Source of the DNA: Synanceia verrucosa
Lineage: Eukaryota; Chordata; Actinopteri; Perciformes; Synanceiidae
Assembly (NCBI GenBank): GCA_029721515.1
Contig: CM056566.1
Span: forward strand, 20,738,269 to 20,802,268
Direction of reading: 5' to 3'
Length of the DNA stretch: 64,000 nt
The translations under genes were made by a program, and so were the position numbers. Shown piece after piece: positions 1-13,200 of the stretch. Positions within the stretch are counted from its first letter, which is position 1; every line of letters begins with the position of its first letter. The notes under the pieces are model-generated. The model was given only the letters and a program-made list of their open reading frames with translations. It ran no database searches and was not told where the DNA came from.

Positions 1-252
1 TAAGTGCCCGTTCCCTACATGTATTTCACTCTGGTGTCTCCACGGTGGCCTGGCTGGCTGTGCTGCCCTGTGCTTAGGAAGCCTGACCACCTCATCGATC
101 CATCAAGGAGGCTACATCTCAGTTTGTTCCACAAGCTACTCTCCTCCATGGATGGATAATAAGAGCTGGACCCCAGGATGGCACCTAAAATATTTTGTAG
201 CTTCCAGATTACACACAGTAGTGTTTCTGCTGCTCGACCCATACACCTCACT

Positions 253-620
253 TCAGACATGGGCAAACTGTGGCCATATACAGCTTGCCGAACTCGTCCA
301 AATTATATTTATTAAATTCAATTGTATTATATTTAGGGCTGCCGACGTATTACTGCGATCTGCAGCGACATGTACGATTATAAGTCGAACTGGACAAACA
401 ACTAAAGAAGATGAAAGCAGGTCATGAAGCAGAACTCCATTCAAAAAATGAAGGAAACTAACAAAAGTCGTAACTAACAATCAAACATGCTGATAAAATA
501 AGATTAACCATCTTTTCTGAATCTGTCCAAACTTCTCCTGGAATTCAGAAAAAAAAATAATCCATCAAAGAACATTGTTCAAGTGTTAATATGGACGGAA
601 AAGGAAAAGCGAAAGAGACT
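253..620 (+). repeat. Dispersed repeat family C, copy 1
   Basis: The segment around 415-600 is closely similar to 30,347-30,540 (same orientation, inside a hAT-like element) and to 22,320-22,500 (opposite orientation). The shared core reads from a 'catgaagcagaactccatt' box through 'aacatgctgataaaat' to 'gtccaaacttctcctg'. Outer boundaries are unclear. Confidence 0.6.
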
Positions 621-1060
621 TTCTTCCTCCATGGATCAAAAAATCACAATGTTTGCTGCTGGAGGCGTCCTTTCAGCAGACGTCTCTTTTACGCTGCTCG
701 TCTATGGGGGAAATTGGAAGTGACTGTCTTATTGTAGGCCTTTTGTGGGTTACCTTCTAGACACAGGTGTTATTATACATCCATGTTTCCTCCTCTCTCC
801 TTCCTGATTTGAAGACACAAAGCCAGTCAAAGATGTCCAGGTCACATGGAGCAGATAAGGCTCCTGCTCTTGACTATCTTAGCAGTTGTAAAGCAGCATG
901 TAATAAAAATGAAGGACAGAAGAGAGGATTTGGAGGAGGGGCGGCTCGTCGAGGTCGCTGAGATGCAGCTCTGGATCTTTGGCTAACAGAGGGTCTGGAC
1001 GCTTGTCTCTGTCCACCATTCACTGTCAGCTTTCATTACAGCTTCCCTCAAGACAGTCCA

Positions 1061-1082
1061 GTGTGTGTGTGTGTGTGTGTGC
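1061..1082. repeat. (GT)n microsatellite
   Basis: Pure GT dinucleotide run of about 11 units in a dgkh intron. Confidence 0.9.
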
Positions 1083-1295
1083 GCATAAAAGCGTGGGTGT
1101 GTGTCAGGCGAGTGAGTTGAGAACAAGTGAGTGTGTTGAAAGAAATGCACAAAGTTATCGCCCACATACACGTGATGCAGTGCTATGGCAGCTAAGAGCT
1201 TCTGACGGGAGGAGGTGTTTGTGTTTGTTCATACTTACACTCAATACACACATTCACTGGTAGCATATGTGGAAGTGCTGGGACACATGCTCCCT

Positions 1296-1296
<1 letters not shown>

Positions 1297-1339
<43 letters not shown>
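1297..1339. repeat. (CA)n microsatellite
   Basis: Pure CA run of about 21 units. Confidence 0.95.
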
Positions 1340-1342
<3 letters not shown>

Positions 1343-1431
1343 TAGCATTGGCTGGCGTCCCTCTTCAGCCAGGCCTGAGGAGAGCGTCACTAACTGGGCT
1401 TTCCCTCTGACAGCTGCAGCCGCTCACTCCT

Positions 1432-1433
<2 letters not shown>

Positions 1434-1478
<45 letters not shown>
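1434..1478. repeat. (CA)n microsatellite
   Basis: Pure CA run of about 22 units, 95 bp after the previous one. Confidence 0.95.
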
Positions 1479-1483
<5 letters not shown>

Positions 1484-2490
1484 CAGAGGGCATTCCTTTG
1501 ACGGCATCGTCTTTGGCCTGCAGTCCTTTCAGGCGTCACGGCTCTGTTAGGATATCATGTTCCTGTTCGCAGACTCTCCTCTCATGTCTGTCTGCTGGCT
1601 GTGGCGCTCATAGGGTCGCAGCTCAGTTCAATAAAAGGCATCAACATTCGCTGTCTGGTTCTCTGGTTTGAGTCAAAGCAAAGGAAATCCTCACATGGGT
1701 GCAGGTTCACAGTGCATTTTAATGACCGGAATGTTTCCAGGGAAACTTTATTAACCCCTTCAGACACATCCGCTGCAGTAAATCAAACATTCATTGATGT
1801 CAGCCAGTGAAACTTAAACAAAAAAAAAAATAGACTTCTGCCAGGAAGAGTCAACCAACCCAGAACTGCAGCACAAGTCAAAAATATTTATTATTTTTAA
1901 TTTTTAATTAAATATTAAAAAAAAGTTGATGGAGAAAATTTCTGATTTTTGTCAGTTTTGTATTGTGTAACAAAAAAGGCTTTGGACAAACTATAGGGGC
2001 TATTTTTATGGAATAATCTAGAAATGAATCCTATGATATGTCAGTAAGTGATAGTTGTAGTCGTGGTTATAGTCATGATTTGTAGGTGTGAAGGGGTTAA
2101 TGAGAGTGTCTTACAGGATGACAATGCTTCGTATGTTTCATTTTAATTTGCAGATCTCCATCATAATACATAACGACTGACGATAGAATAACCTGAAAAC
2201 GCACCTCTGTTGTTTCCTTTGTTTTTACTGAGCTCAGGATATAGATCATTTAGTGTCATTTTCCAGGCATGGGAAGTATTTTTTAGGTTGTAGCTCTGAT
2301 TGTTGGTTATATATTTAGTCATTTAGTAATGCTGCTGTAGTTTCCATTTGATTTAGCTGCTGTTTCTCTTCATACCCTGTAGTAAACGTTACCATCAGTG
2401 CAGCTTTCTGTTGTGAATGTTATGTAATTGTCTCGCTCTCTCTTGTGCCCTCCATCTCTCTGTTCTCTCGGTCTTCCCTCTTTTCTGCAG

Positions 2491-2571
2491 TCTCTTATCT
2501 TTGACGAGGTGGACCTATCAGATGCCAGCGTCGCAGAGTCCAGCACTAAGAATGTCAACAACAGCTTCACA
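2491..2571 (+). CDS. dgkh: dgkh coding exon 1 of window: PH domain, middle part
   Basis: Acceptor ttttctgcag and donor agtgag; 81 nt, phase 0 at both ends. Encodes residues 1-27, SLIFDEVDLSDASVAESS and on to NNSFT, a strand pair of the PH domain that is almost invariant between DGK delta and eta. It splices in frame to VITPFRR in the next exon. Confidence 0.95.
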
Positions 2572-3944
2572 GTGAGTGTAATCTTATAATCGAACCGTCC
2601 ACACACTTTTTAGACAAAGTCATGTGTTAAGCAGCATCAGGTCTTTGACGTTTGGATGAATGACGTGACATCTTGATTCTCTGAAAGGATGGTTTCTCAT
2701 GCTGACAAATGTTGATTAATGTGGAAGGATTTAGGAATAATTTGCTATTTTGAGAAATGCACTTCTTTCTGCTTTTCTCAGGTTTATATCATGTCAAATA
2801 AATATCTTTGGATTTTTCAAGACATATTTTTCACTATTTTCTGACATTTTACAGACCAAACTAATCGATTAGTCGAGGAGGAAAACAGCAGATTGATCTA
2901 TAATGAAAATAATAGAATAGAATAGAATTATTTATTGATCCCTATCTGGGAAATTGTTGGTGCAACTGCAAGAAATGCAATCACAGTATTATGAAAGCAC
3001 TATAAAACACAGACAGAAGAGCAGTACTAAGAAGTAAAAAACTGTACATGCAGATAAATAATCATGACTCGTGGTGATATTAATAGTGTAAATAAACTGT
3101 AAGGTGCAGTGAAGTGAAGATGAACACTGTGTGATGATATAAAAATTCAAAACATGACTCTATTGATAGTTATATTTTTTAATTTTTATGTCATAAAAGT
3201 TGCAGCTAGTATGGATTTTAATAGCTTCCCCAGTAGCTGTTATTGTGATATTTTGTTTGTCATTGTGGCATGTGTGACTGTGTTTCCAAAGAATGAGCAG
3301 CTGTGTGGGAAGATGAACACCAGTATAATGAACATGAAAAGCTACCAGTCAGTGCTATAAATGGCCCTCCTCTCTCTGGCTGTTGCTATAATAAGAAGTG
3401 GGGAGGAGGAGGAGAACGGTGCCCAGAGGAGAGCATGAGGCTATTTATAGCAGCGCCTTGAAACGCTTCACTGGGTGCCTGGGATGGCTTAATGTCTGCC
3501 ATATTCATAACAAGATTACAGCGTGCCTGCTGCATGTGTGTGCTGCATGTGCTCACAGTCGTGACCGTGACGTCGTGTGTGTTTGTTGCCGGGTTGGAGA
3601 GGAGCTCCGCATCCCCTCATGAGCATCAGCATCCCATTAAGAAGATGAGAGGGAAAAGACTGACTGTAGAGAAATACAGCTGACTGAGTGATTGATGGGG
3701 CACGAAGGGAAAGACACACCAAGTTAGCGCAGTGGAGGAAATCCTGGAGTGATGTCACGCCGTTGCTGACTGCACTCGCACACACACTCCCCATGGGAGA
3801 AGAGAGGGAGAGGGGTAGAGCGAGCAGCGAGATGTGAGAGAGGGAGGACGGGAAAGAGATGGAAACGGGACGGACGGAGAAGCAGCAGACGAACGTCAAA
3901 AACCAAAGGTAACGGGACGAACGGTGTCACTCACCTGCAGCGCC

Positions 3945-3982
<38 letters not shown>

Positions 3983-6074
3983 TCTGTGTAATGCATCAGG
4001 ACAGGCGCAGTCACGCACACCGACAGGGGGAGACCGGGCTTCATCATGAGAGAGAGAGAGAGAGAGACCACTGCAGAGGATGCGTTAGAGGGTTTGATCC
4101 ACTGTGCAGAGCAGTTACCAGCCCGTCCGTCCGTCTGTCTGTCCGTCTGCCCGTCCGTCCATCCGTCCGTCCATCCGTCCGTCCATCCGTCCGTCTGTCC
4201 TTGTCGTGATGAGGATGAGTGATGCTGCAGGTTGGTGCAACCTGGTCAGATCCTTTGAACGAGTCGTGCTAAGATGTTTCGTGCTCAGCAGCTCTGCAGA
4301 TATCTGCTCAGTGTGTCCTGTTTGGTACCACCAGCAGCAAAATTCACTCTGTTTCCTGGAAAGTCAGCTTATTACTAGAAGTAATCCACCAACAGATTAT
4401 TCAAGGATTTCAATTCAAGGATTCAAGGTGTTTATGATCATATGAACAGGAAGGAAACATGTTTGGCTGTACAGTGAAATACTTCCTTTGCTATTCATAA
4501 CGAAAACGGAGCAATAAAGGGTCAAAATAGATAAATAACAGCAGCTTAAAGACAATGTGATAAAAAGAGAATATATACAGTAGAAAAATACAGGCTGATT
4601 ATTATTATTATTATCTGTCAGGTTTTTTCTTAAATCATCAATAAGTTGTTTGGGCTATAAAATGCCAGAAAATGGTGAAAAATGTGGACGATGATGTCTT
4701 CAAATGTTTTGTTTTGTTCACAGTTCATAAATATTCAGTTTACTATCATAGAGAAAGCAGAAAATATGAAAATTTAAGAGATTTTTTTTTTAAAAGTGAT
4801 TAATCAATTATCAAAATAATATCTAGGTGTTTTTTCTTATTTGATGATAATTCAAAATGAAGCAACTAAAGATATTCTGTTGTTTGCATGTGCACTTTGT
4901 CATGACTGGGTGTGCTCTGACACATAGAACAGAATTATTATTAGAGCTTCTCCCTTTTCACAATCATAAAATAAAAAGTGTAAAAATATGAGTGTTAAAA
5001 TAAGTATAGAAATTTTAAAATGTAAATATAAGAATATGCATAAAAAAGGTAGAACAATTGTCTTATAGATATGAATATGAGAATGAACGTACAACAGGAT
5101 GAATAATGAGAGTATAAACAGGAAATGTGCACATGTATTGCGCTGGACATTAGACTGTGTACAGGAGAGATAAATAAATAAGATGGGTGTTAACAGTGAT
5201 GGCTATATTGCATATTGAATGTTATACTGATGGCTGGGGTGGTCACATGTGAGAGTTCAGGGTGGTGATGGCTGTTCTTCAGTCTGTGTGTCTTGGGACA
5301 GCACATGTTGGTATAAAATGTTCTGTTTGCGACGAGTCGCTCTCTTCCTGCAGCCTGGGTGAATACGTGATGAGGCGGCGTGTCGCTGTAGCGCTGCTGA
5401 GCACCTTGAAGTCCACGTGAGGCAGAGCTCAGCCCAACCCTGAACTCATTACAGCCTCCTCTCACTGACTCACTCACGCTTATTGGATTGGCTCGCTTAT
5501 TACTGTCCACTTTAAATCCACCAAATGAATCTCAAGGAAATTCAGATGGGCTTTGAATTGTGCACTTGTATCATCAGCTGTGTGATTCGCTGCGTAGTTA
5601 ATATTAACTGTTGCAGGGAGGGAGCAGCTGTGTTTGGTTTCCATCTCTTCCCAGTGGATACAGGATCTGTGCACCACTGTTACCAGTCCTCTGCATGTGT
5701 GTGTGTGTGTGTGACGGCGTCCCTTCGTTATCTGCTAATCTTTGGTGGTCGCCCCTCCGCCGAAAAATACCAGCTAATGAGGCTTATAATTGCCTGTTCT
5801 CATCATTTAGCGATGCAGATGTTGATCAAAGAGGCCGCCTCTTGTTGTCACTTGTCATTACACTAAAACACACACACACACACTGATATATTCAGCTCTG
5901 AAGGTCAGCCATCAAGAGAGGTTTTCCACACTTGAGGGATGCCTCGAGCCATTTTTGGAAACAGTCCTTCCTGTTTCCCCTGGCAACCAATCTTATCGCG
6001 ACCCCGTTCCAGACACAAGACATGCACATGCAAAGACACAATGATCTACGTCCCAGAGGGATCAATTTGCCCAT

Positions 6075-6124
<50 letters not shown>

Positions 6125-7028
6125 CCCTGCAGTTGCTGGTGGAGAACTGTACTGAGATTAACAGCAGAGAAAAACACACAATTCTCTTAAGAGAGAGCGA
6201 GCGAGAGCAGAGAGAACAACAGATTTCCTCTGGTTCGACATGCTGAAAGCTTGTAAAAGGCTGATTGGTCGAGAGTTACTGAAAACACACACACACACAC
6301 ACAGAGGACACTTTGAGTAATTTGGGAGTTGTTGTCTCCACTTACTGAGGGAAAAAGGAAGAAGAATGCTAACATGATTAGCTTTAATATGGAGAGGAGG
6401 GCAAGGAAAGGACAATAAGCACACGCCCACACAGCTCAGAGAGAGATGAAGTGAGTTTTATTGTGTCCTCTGTTTTTTGGAGGGACTCACTGTTCTGTAC
6501 TTTGGCATGACATGATATTGATTAGAGATCCTGGGACTGATTGATAACAAGAATAATTGATCAGGTGTGTGTCACAAGCTCAAGATGCTACACAGCAAAC
6601 AGAACATTCAGGAAACTTTAATTCAAGGAAAATAACTATAATTACTGTATCAAATTAATTGCCAACTATTTTGAAAATCAGTTTATCATTTTATAAAAAA
6701 AAATATGATTTTGTGATTCCAACTTCTGAAATGTGAATATTTCCTGGTTTCTTTCCTTCTGTATGACAGTAAACTGGATATTTTGAGTCAAACATTTTAT
6801 AGACCAAACAACTCATCAGTTAATTCAAGTAATCCCCGGAAGATTAATCAACAATGAAAATCATAAGTCCTAATAATGATAATAAGAGGAACGTGAACTA
6901 ATAACAGTGACTTATGACTGATAAAATAAGTAAACAGTGTCAGCTTTTCTGTAATTGACCATTTTGTATATCTATTTTTATATCTGTATATACGTATATA
7001 TATATAAGTATATATACGCGTATATATA

Positions 7029-7060
<32 letters not shown>

Positions 7061-9878
7061 CGCTATATATATATATGTGTATATATATAAGTATATATAT
7101 AGATATATTTATTTATTTATTTTTTTTCTTGGATATTTGCTGCTTTTGTCCTGCAACCTTTCAGTCTCTCTCCAGTGCAGCTGGTGAAAAATATGTCACA
7201 TTTTTTTTCAACATTTAAATTGCTAAAATGCGTTAGCAGTAGGGGTGGGTATTGGCAAGGACTTAACGATACGATACGTATCGCAATACTTTAGTCACGA
7301 TATGATACATTATTACCATATTGTGATATTGCGACATATTTTGATATTCTACATTCTACAATTTAAAATGCAGCTTAAAATAAAAAAAGTTGATGTATGT
7401 ATATTTATATATTTACAGTACATATATTTATACATACTGTACATACATAACGTTAATGTGGATTTTTTTATTTTTTTTTATTTCAACGTGCAAAAGTTGT
7501 TCTGGATTTACAGTTTTTCCCCCTAATTTTTGGGGGAAATTAAAAGAAATGTTAAGATATTAAGAAATTAAAAATCAATATTTGGCAGCATCTAATCAAT
7601 AAGATCTGCCTCATGTGAGAATATGTGGGCAGATGAACCAGTCCACATTTTACCAAACTATGATCAATGGGAGCTCTATATCCATTGTGGGGAAAAATGC
7701 TGCCTCAATAAAGCATTTAGCAAAACAACGGGTCGTTTTTTTTCCAGCAGGATTCCCACAGAGCAGGGATGAGCAACCTTTACTATCAAAAGAGCCAGTT
7801 TGCCTCATCTTCCACCAAATTATACCTATTTTTGAAAAATATATCAAGCATACAGACGAGCCATCGTCGACAGGGAAGACAAATGAATCTGTCCACACAG
7901 AATGAAACTCTCTACTTTCCTCTGAGACCTTCTTTTTTGGGATTTATCCAAAATGTATTTGTTTACCTAAAGGCACCAACCATAGATGTAGTAAGTGAGG
8001 AAAAGATAAAAGATAAAGATAAAAAAATACTTTTAAAATTTTATTATATTATAAGACAAATGTGCAACAAAATAATAAATAGAACTAAAATTTAAAAAAA
8101 AATGTCATTTTTTAAAAGCCAGAAACTCCAATCTGATTTTTGCAAACACATTTACTTCAGTAATAATTGTATTTATATTAACAGTGACTTGGAAGAAGAT
8201 CGGGTCTGGTTGTTACGGCAACGGCTTGTGTTTTAACATTTTTCGTGCCATTTCGCTGGTTTTTGTGAGATAAGACTCGAAGGTTAGCGACTCCTGCCAC
8301 AGAGGGACCTCTGTCAGCCTCACAAGGAACATTATTAAAAAAGAGAAAGACTCTGAGACACTCATAAAAATGTAATGAAATAAAATAAACTGCAACTGCT
8401 GCAGCTCCTTGTCACATTTTCCCAAAATGAAGAAAGCATGTGACTGGGGGTGATGCTAGTTTATGAAGCCAAGATGAAGATGAAGCAAATTCTTGAAATA
8501 CTTGTTGTTAATGTGTTTGATAATTTATGCGCTCTTCACCACTTTTAACCCGTCCAGACGGCTCTGACCTTGGAAGAAGCCGTGGCATCACAACATCCAC
8601 TTTTATACAACCCTTTAACTTTCACAAAGCTAATTTAAGGTGGTAACACAATGGTGACTGAGTCCATGACCCACTGATGAAATTCATGTTTTTAATGCCT
8701 GGGGAGAGATTGTGCACATAGAAATGGAAGTTAATTTTTAAGTCAATAATGTCACGTTCTGCATGCAAAAAGAAAAGCAGATGTGTTTTAAACACCTACA
8801 CACCTGCCGTTTTGCTCACCTGTGGAATCCTCAGGTGCTGAACGCAGACAGAGAGATGATTCAGTCTTTTAAGACTGACTTTGTCACAGAATCATTCATG
8901 GGAAGGAGACAACATGTCCTTCACTCTTTTCACCGCCTCAGTCTATTTTTCTTTAACTAATGGATGAGTGTGTTTAGTCTACAGGATGTGAACAGCTGCA
9001 CATTTATCAAATTATTGCTAAAATGGTTGTAATTCAAGACTGGAATGAACCTCTGCAGCAGCTGAAGTGATGTTGGGTCGCCGGTCTGAAAAGACGTAAC
9101 AAAGTTACTGTGCAGCGCCCAGTAAACATAAAAAATGAAAAAAATCTGAAAAAGTCTGTTGAAGGTACATGTTTATGGCAAATTTATCTCTCCTCAGATA
9201 GTTCACAAAACCAAAACAGTTACCCCTAATTCCCACTGGATGAGGAACAACGCCGTCATCCATCAATACGCACCAGATCCTCCTGTTGGACAGCTGGACC
9301 ACGAGAACGAGATATCGCTGACTAATGAGATCTCGCAAATCGTATAATCGCGCAATATAGCAGGTTGTAGCGGAGCGTCAGTGAAAGAGAACCACCCCGT
9401 GTCCACTGAGCAGAAGGAAATCGATTATACGATCCACCGCCAACATGGACTGTTTTATTTTGAAAATAAACCAGATGTTTTATTTTGTGTCAGTACACGA
9501 CTTCCTGCTCAGTGCTGAATTCATGCATGAATGAATTCTATGCTTGTCCGATGTCGGACAAGAACAGAAGCTCTGTGGATTTGTTTCGACAGGTGTTCCA
9601 CTAAAAACTAAAATATGCATAAAAGGTCAATTTAAATTTATTTTTCACATATTTCAACCCTACTTAAATGTATGTTCCTGTTAAAGTCTGTAAAAAATGC
9701 TTTCATTCTCAGTAATTTCATCCTCTCAAATCATACAACAAGAAGCTGTCAAACTTTTTTTCACAGAGGTCATCTGTGATGCCTCTGCACTGTAATTAAT
9801 CATAAATAGAGCTCCTCACAGAGGATCACTGCCGCTACATGAATATTGATTAGCGTCATATTGCCCTGTGTGTGTGTG

Positions 9879-9909
<31 letters not shown>

Positions 9910-10182
9910 TCGCTGTCTCTCTCTAAGGTGAATGGAGATAACATGAGGACGTGTTGAGTTTGAAAGAAATGGGAGAGAAAGAAGAGATGAGGGAGCATGA
10001 ATAAGTGATGGGGCGATGAAAGGGTGCTGTGTGTCTGTAGGGTTATCTACAGGGAGAGACTGTCAGCACATATCTGCCTCAAAGCAACATGAAGCACTAA
10101 GAGCTAGAGAAAGAGAGGGTCGAGAAGAAAAGCAAAGGACTAACTCAGAAAGGTGTGAAGGGACGAGTCAGCTAGAGTTAAT

Positions 10183-10213
<31 letters not shown>

Positions 10214-13200
10214 GGGGCTTCTCATCCTCTCCCTCCCTTAAAGACTGAAGCCATCTCTCTCTCCTCTCAGTAGCACGGCAGACTGAGGACGACATCGCCG
10301 GTGAAATTCCTCTCTCTCTTTAGCTCCAGTGTCTGTCTGCCTCGCTCTCCCTGCAGGTGATCACCCCGTTCCGTAGGCTCATCCTCTGCGCCGAGAACAG
10401 GAAGGAGATGGAGGACTGGATCAGCTCGCTGAAGTCCGTCCAGTCCAGAGAGCATTACGAGGTAAGAAGAGTTCGGTGTGTTTGTGAGAGCGAAGACATG
10501 CAAGAGAGTGCTACTGCTGCAGGAACAATAGATCTGTGTTTAGGCGTATCCTCGGCATCAGTGTTGCTGCTTGGGGTAAATGTTGTTCCTGTCAGTAGAT
10601 GCAGAGCAGTGATGAGCCCAGTGCGTAGAGGGAATAATGCCGCCTGATAAACAGCCGAGAAGTGTCCACTCAATGTTTAGCCCCAGAAATCACCAGCAGA
10701 GATGAGATGAATGACCCTACAGTGACACACCATGCCAGCGGTCCACTTCTTTTACACTTGATAACACATAAACGAGGCGCACCAACACTAGTTTTGATGC
10801 TCGCCTGTGTGACCCATTTACAGCGCTTCTACAGGAATGTCACTGTACTGTTCGTGCAGTCAAACTCTGCGGGATATTCGCGCCGTCAGCAAAAGATGCA
10901 AGAGGAATATAAGCGTGCTGACAGTGAAGGGAGAAGGGGGAGCGCGGGAAGATGGCAGTACTGCGTTTTAGTGGCTTTGATTTGGGAGGGAAATCTTATA
11001 TAAGACCCCATCCCTCACCCCACTTTACTGCACTGCAATGCAGCAGTAACCCCCTCTGAGCTCGTACACCACGGGGTGCACACATACACACTGTCAGGAA
11101 GTCAACAAAGCAGCATTTTAATAAGTGTGCGCTCTGTAAGAAGCCCAGCGTCCCAGTTTAGAAGCACCTGTTAGGATTCCACTTATGAAACACAAACTGC
11201 ACTGACTGCTGCAGACGCAACGCCCACACTTGGTACGCTCACCGTCTGCACGCTAATGTGCAGAAGCGTGCAGTCCTCCCATCCAGGTGATGCTTCGTTA
11301 AGTGATGGAGCGCTGATTTTGAGCGAGTTGACGCTTCCTCCTGTGGAGTCCTGCAGCTCCGGACCTGAGGGGACACCTGAAGCTAATACACAGGGAATCA
11401 ATGGACTGAATGTGTTTATGTCTGCTGGACACAGGTGGACCAGTGTTGTTCATATTTTTCATGTTCAAATATTTTTCAGCCAGCAGTTATAATGAAAACA
11501 GCAGATAATATTAAAGGGTAACTTCTGTGTTTTTCTACCTGGACACTTTTTCCCATTTTTTTTGAGGAAGTGACTAATGAGGACAGCAATTTTTGAAACG
11601 GGTCCAGAGAAATATGGCTGTAACGAGTGAAACAAGTGAAATTTGAACATCCGTACACTCATGGAAACTGTCTAAATATTCAACCATGATGTTGTAAATC
11701 TTTTAGAGCTACTCTTTCTGTTCTCCGACACAACAAACTTGTTTCTACCATGGATGTATTTCACCTCTATATTTCAGACTCTTTCCTTAACGTCAGATGT
11801 TTATAATAATCAGAGCCTGTCAAAACAGGCACTTTTAGTGGATGTAAATAACAGTGCCAGCTTGCCCCAATGGCATTGTATGGCAGCCTGGGAGCAGCAA
11901 ACTCCCTCAATACTGGACCACTTTGAGAAATTGCCATATTATTAGTCATTTAGACACAAAAACATGGAAAATAAGGTTCAGGAAAAAAACAGAGGTTAGC
12001 CTTTAACTCACTGAGTGTCAGCCATGTTATAAAACACAGAGTGCCTTGATCCAGAACTTTGCCCGTTTTTCAGTCATATTTCTAGACCCACAGAATATTT
12101 AGTACTATGTCTCTGAAAACACTGAATAGCTCAAATGAAAGAAGAGACTCTCTATTTCATCATGAAAAAAATGTTTGTTTTTACCTTGTTCCATTCTTGT
12201 TTTATCAGAGGTAGAGTAGAGGACACTTTCACCAAAATCACCACCTTTTCTCCACATTCTGTTTGTTTTGCTCTCTAATCTCGATCGTCTTCACTTCCTG
12301 TTTTGATCTCTGTGGTGTATACCGTCTCTTTATGCTCTGACTACATCTCCCAGAAGCCCCAAAATTAGTGTTTGACATATTATTACGTCGATGGCACTCA
12401 AGTGTTGGATTTTAAATAACATTGAAATAGGTCAATGGCACTCAGAGTTAAAATGGAGTATTAGGGACACATTGAGAAACTTTTTTTCACAGATTTTGAT
12501 CTGTCATATAGTCGTAAATTTACGATAATTAATTTGTGAATTTACGATATTCAAGTCACAATTTTTCGAGAATTAAGTCACAATATTCTAACGTGTCGTT
12601 GTAGAGGAGGATATTTTCAATAAACGCAAGATTCCCATGTTTTATTACTTTAATCTCAAACTCTGTGATTTTTCTTTCTCAACGTGGCCTTAATACTGTC
12701 ATCAGGAGCTACGTATGTCACTGTACATTTTCTTATCATGATGATGTGACTGCCATCCCAGTGCTGCCAACCTGTTTTAACCTCTCCTTTGCCAGACGGC
12801 ACAGTTTAATGTGGAACATTTCTCAGGGATGCACAACTGGTACGCCTGCTCCCACGCACGGCCCACCTTTTGCAACGTCTGTAAAGACAGCTTGTCCGGG
12901 GTCACGTCTCACGGCCTCTCCTGCGAAGGTGAGCATCACACGACACACTGCACATGCTCAGTGTCCAACACGTTTGTTTGTGCGTTATCCACTGCTGTAG
13001 TCTGGTTTATTCTAGTAGATATACTCTGAGCTCATGTGTGGCTGAATAAAGTATGCAGGGATTTTAGCCTCATGAAAAGAAATGTTACTGGTCCCCCTCA
13101 GTGGAAGATTTTGACTCTGTTTTATATTAAACTATGTATTTTAGTGATATTTTGACTATAATTCCCATATCAGTGAAAAGAACAACATGACAGTTACTTG

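Larger units (their letters stand above)
1..2490 (+). other. dgkh intron (5' part cut by window edge)
   Basis: No coding exon was recognised. The exon encoding the start of the PH domain must lie further upstream. The stretch holds a dispersed repeat (about 253-620), a (GT)n tract near 1061-1082 and two long (CA)n tracts near 1297-1339 and 1434-1478. The open frames here are repeat read-through. Confidence 0.7.
2572..10356 (+). other. dgkh intron 1 (7.8 kb)
   Basis: No exon seen. It holds (CA)n at 3947-3977, 5866-5882, 6075-6119 and 6286-6302; (GA)n at 4048-4067 and 10183-10206; a CCGT/CCAT tetranucleotide block at about 4120-4200; an AT-rich block at about 6960-7110; a GTATCG-family repeat from about 7240; and (GT)n at 9867-9909. 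Two stretches (about 4900-5420; 9170-9450) look like degenerate dispersed repeats, the first resembling 55.92-56.32 kb. Confidence 0.7.
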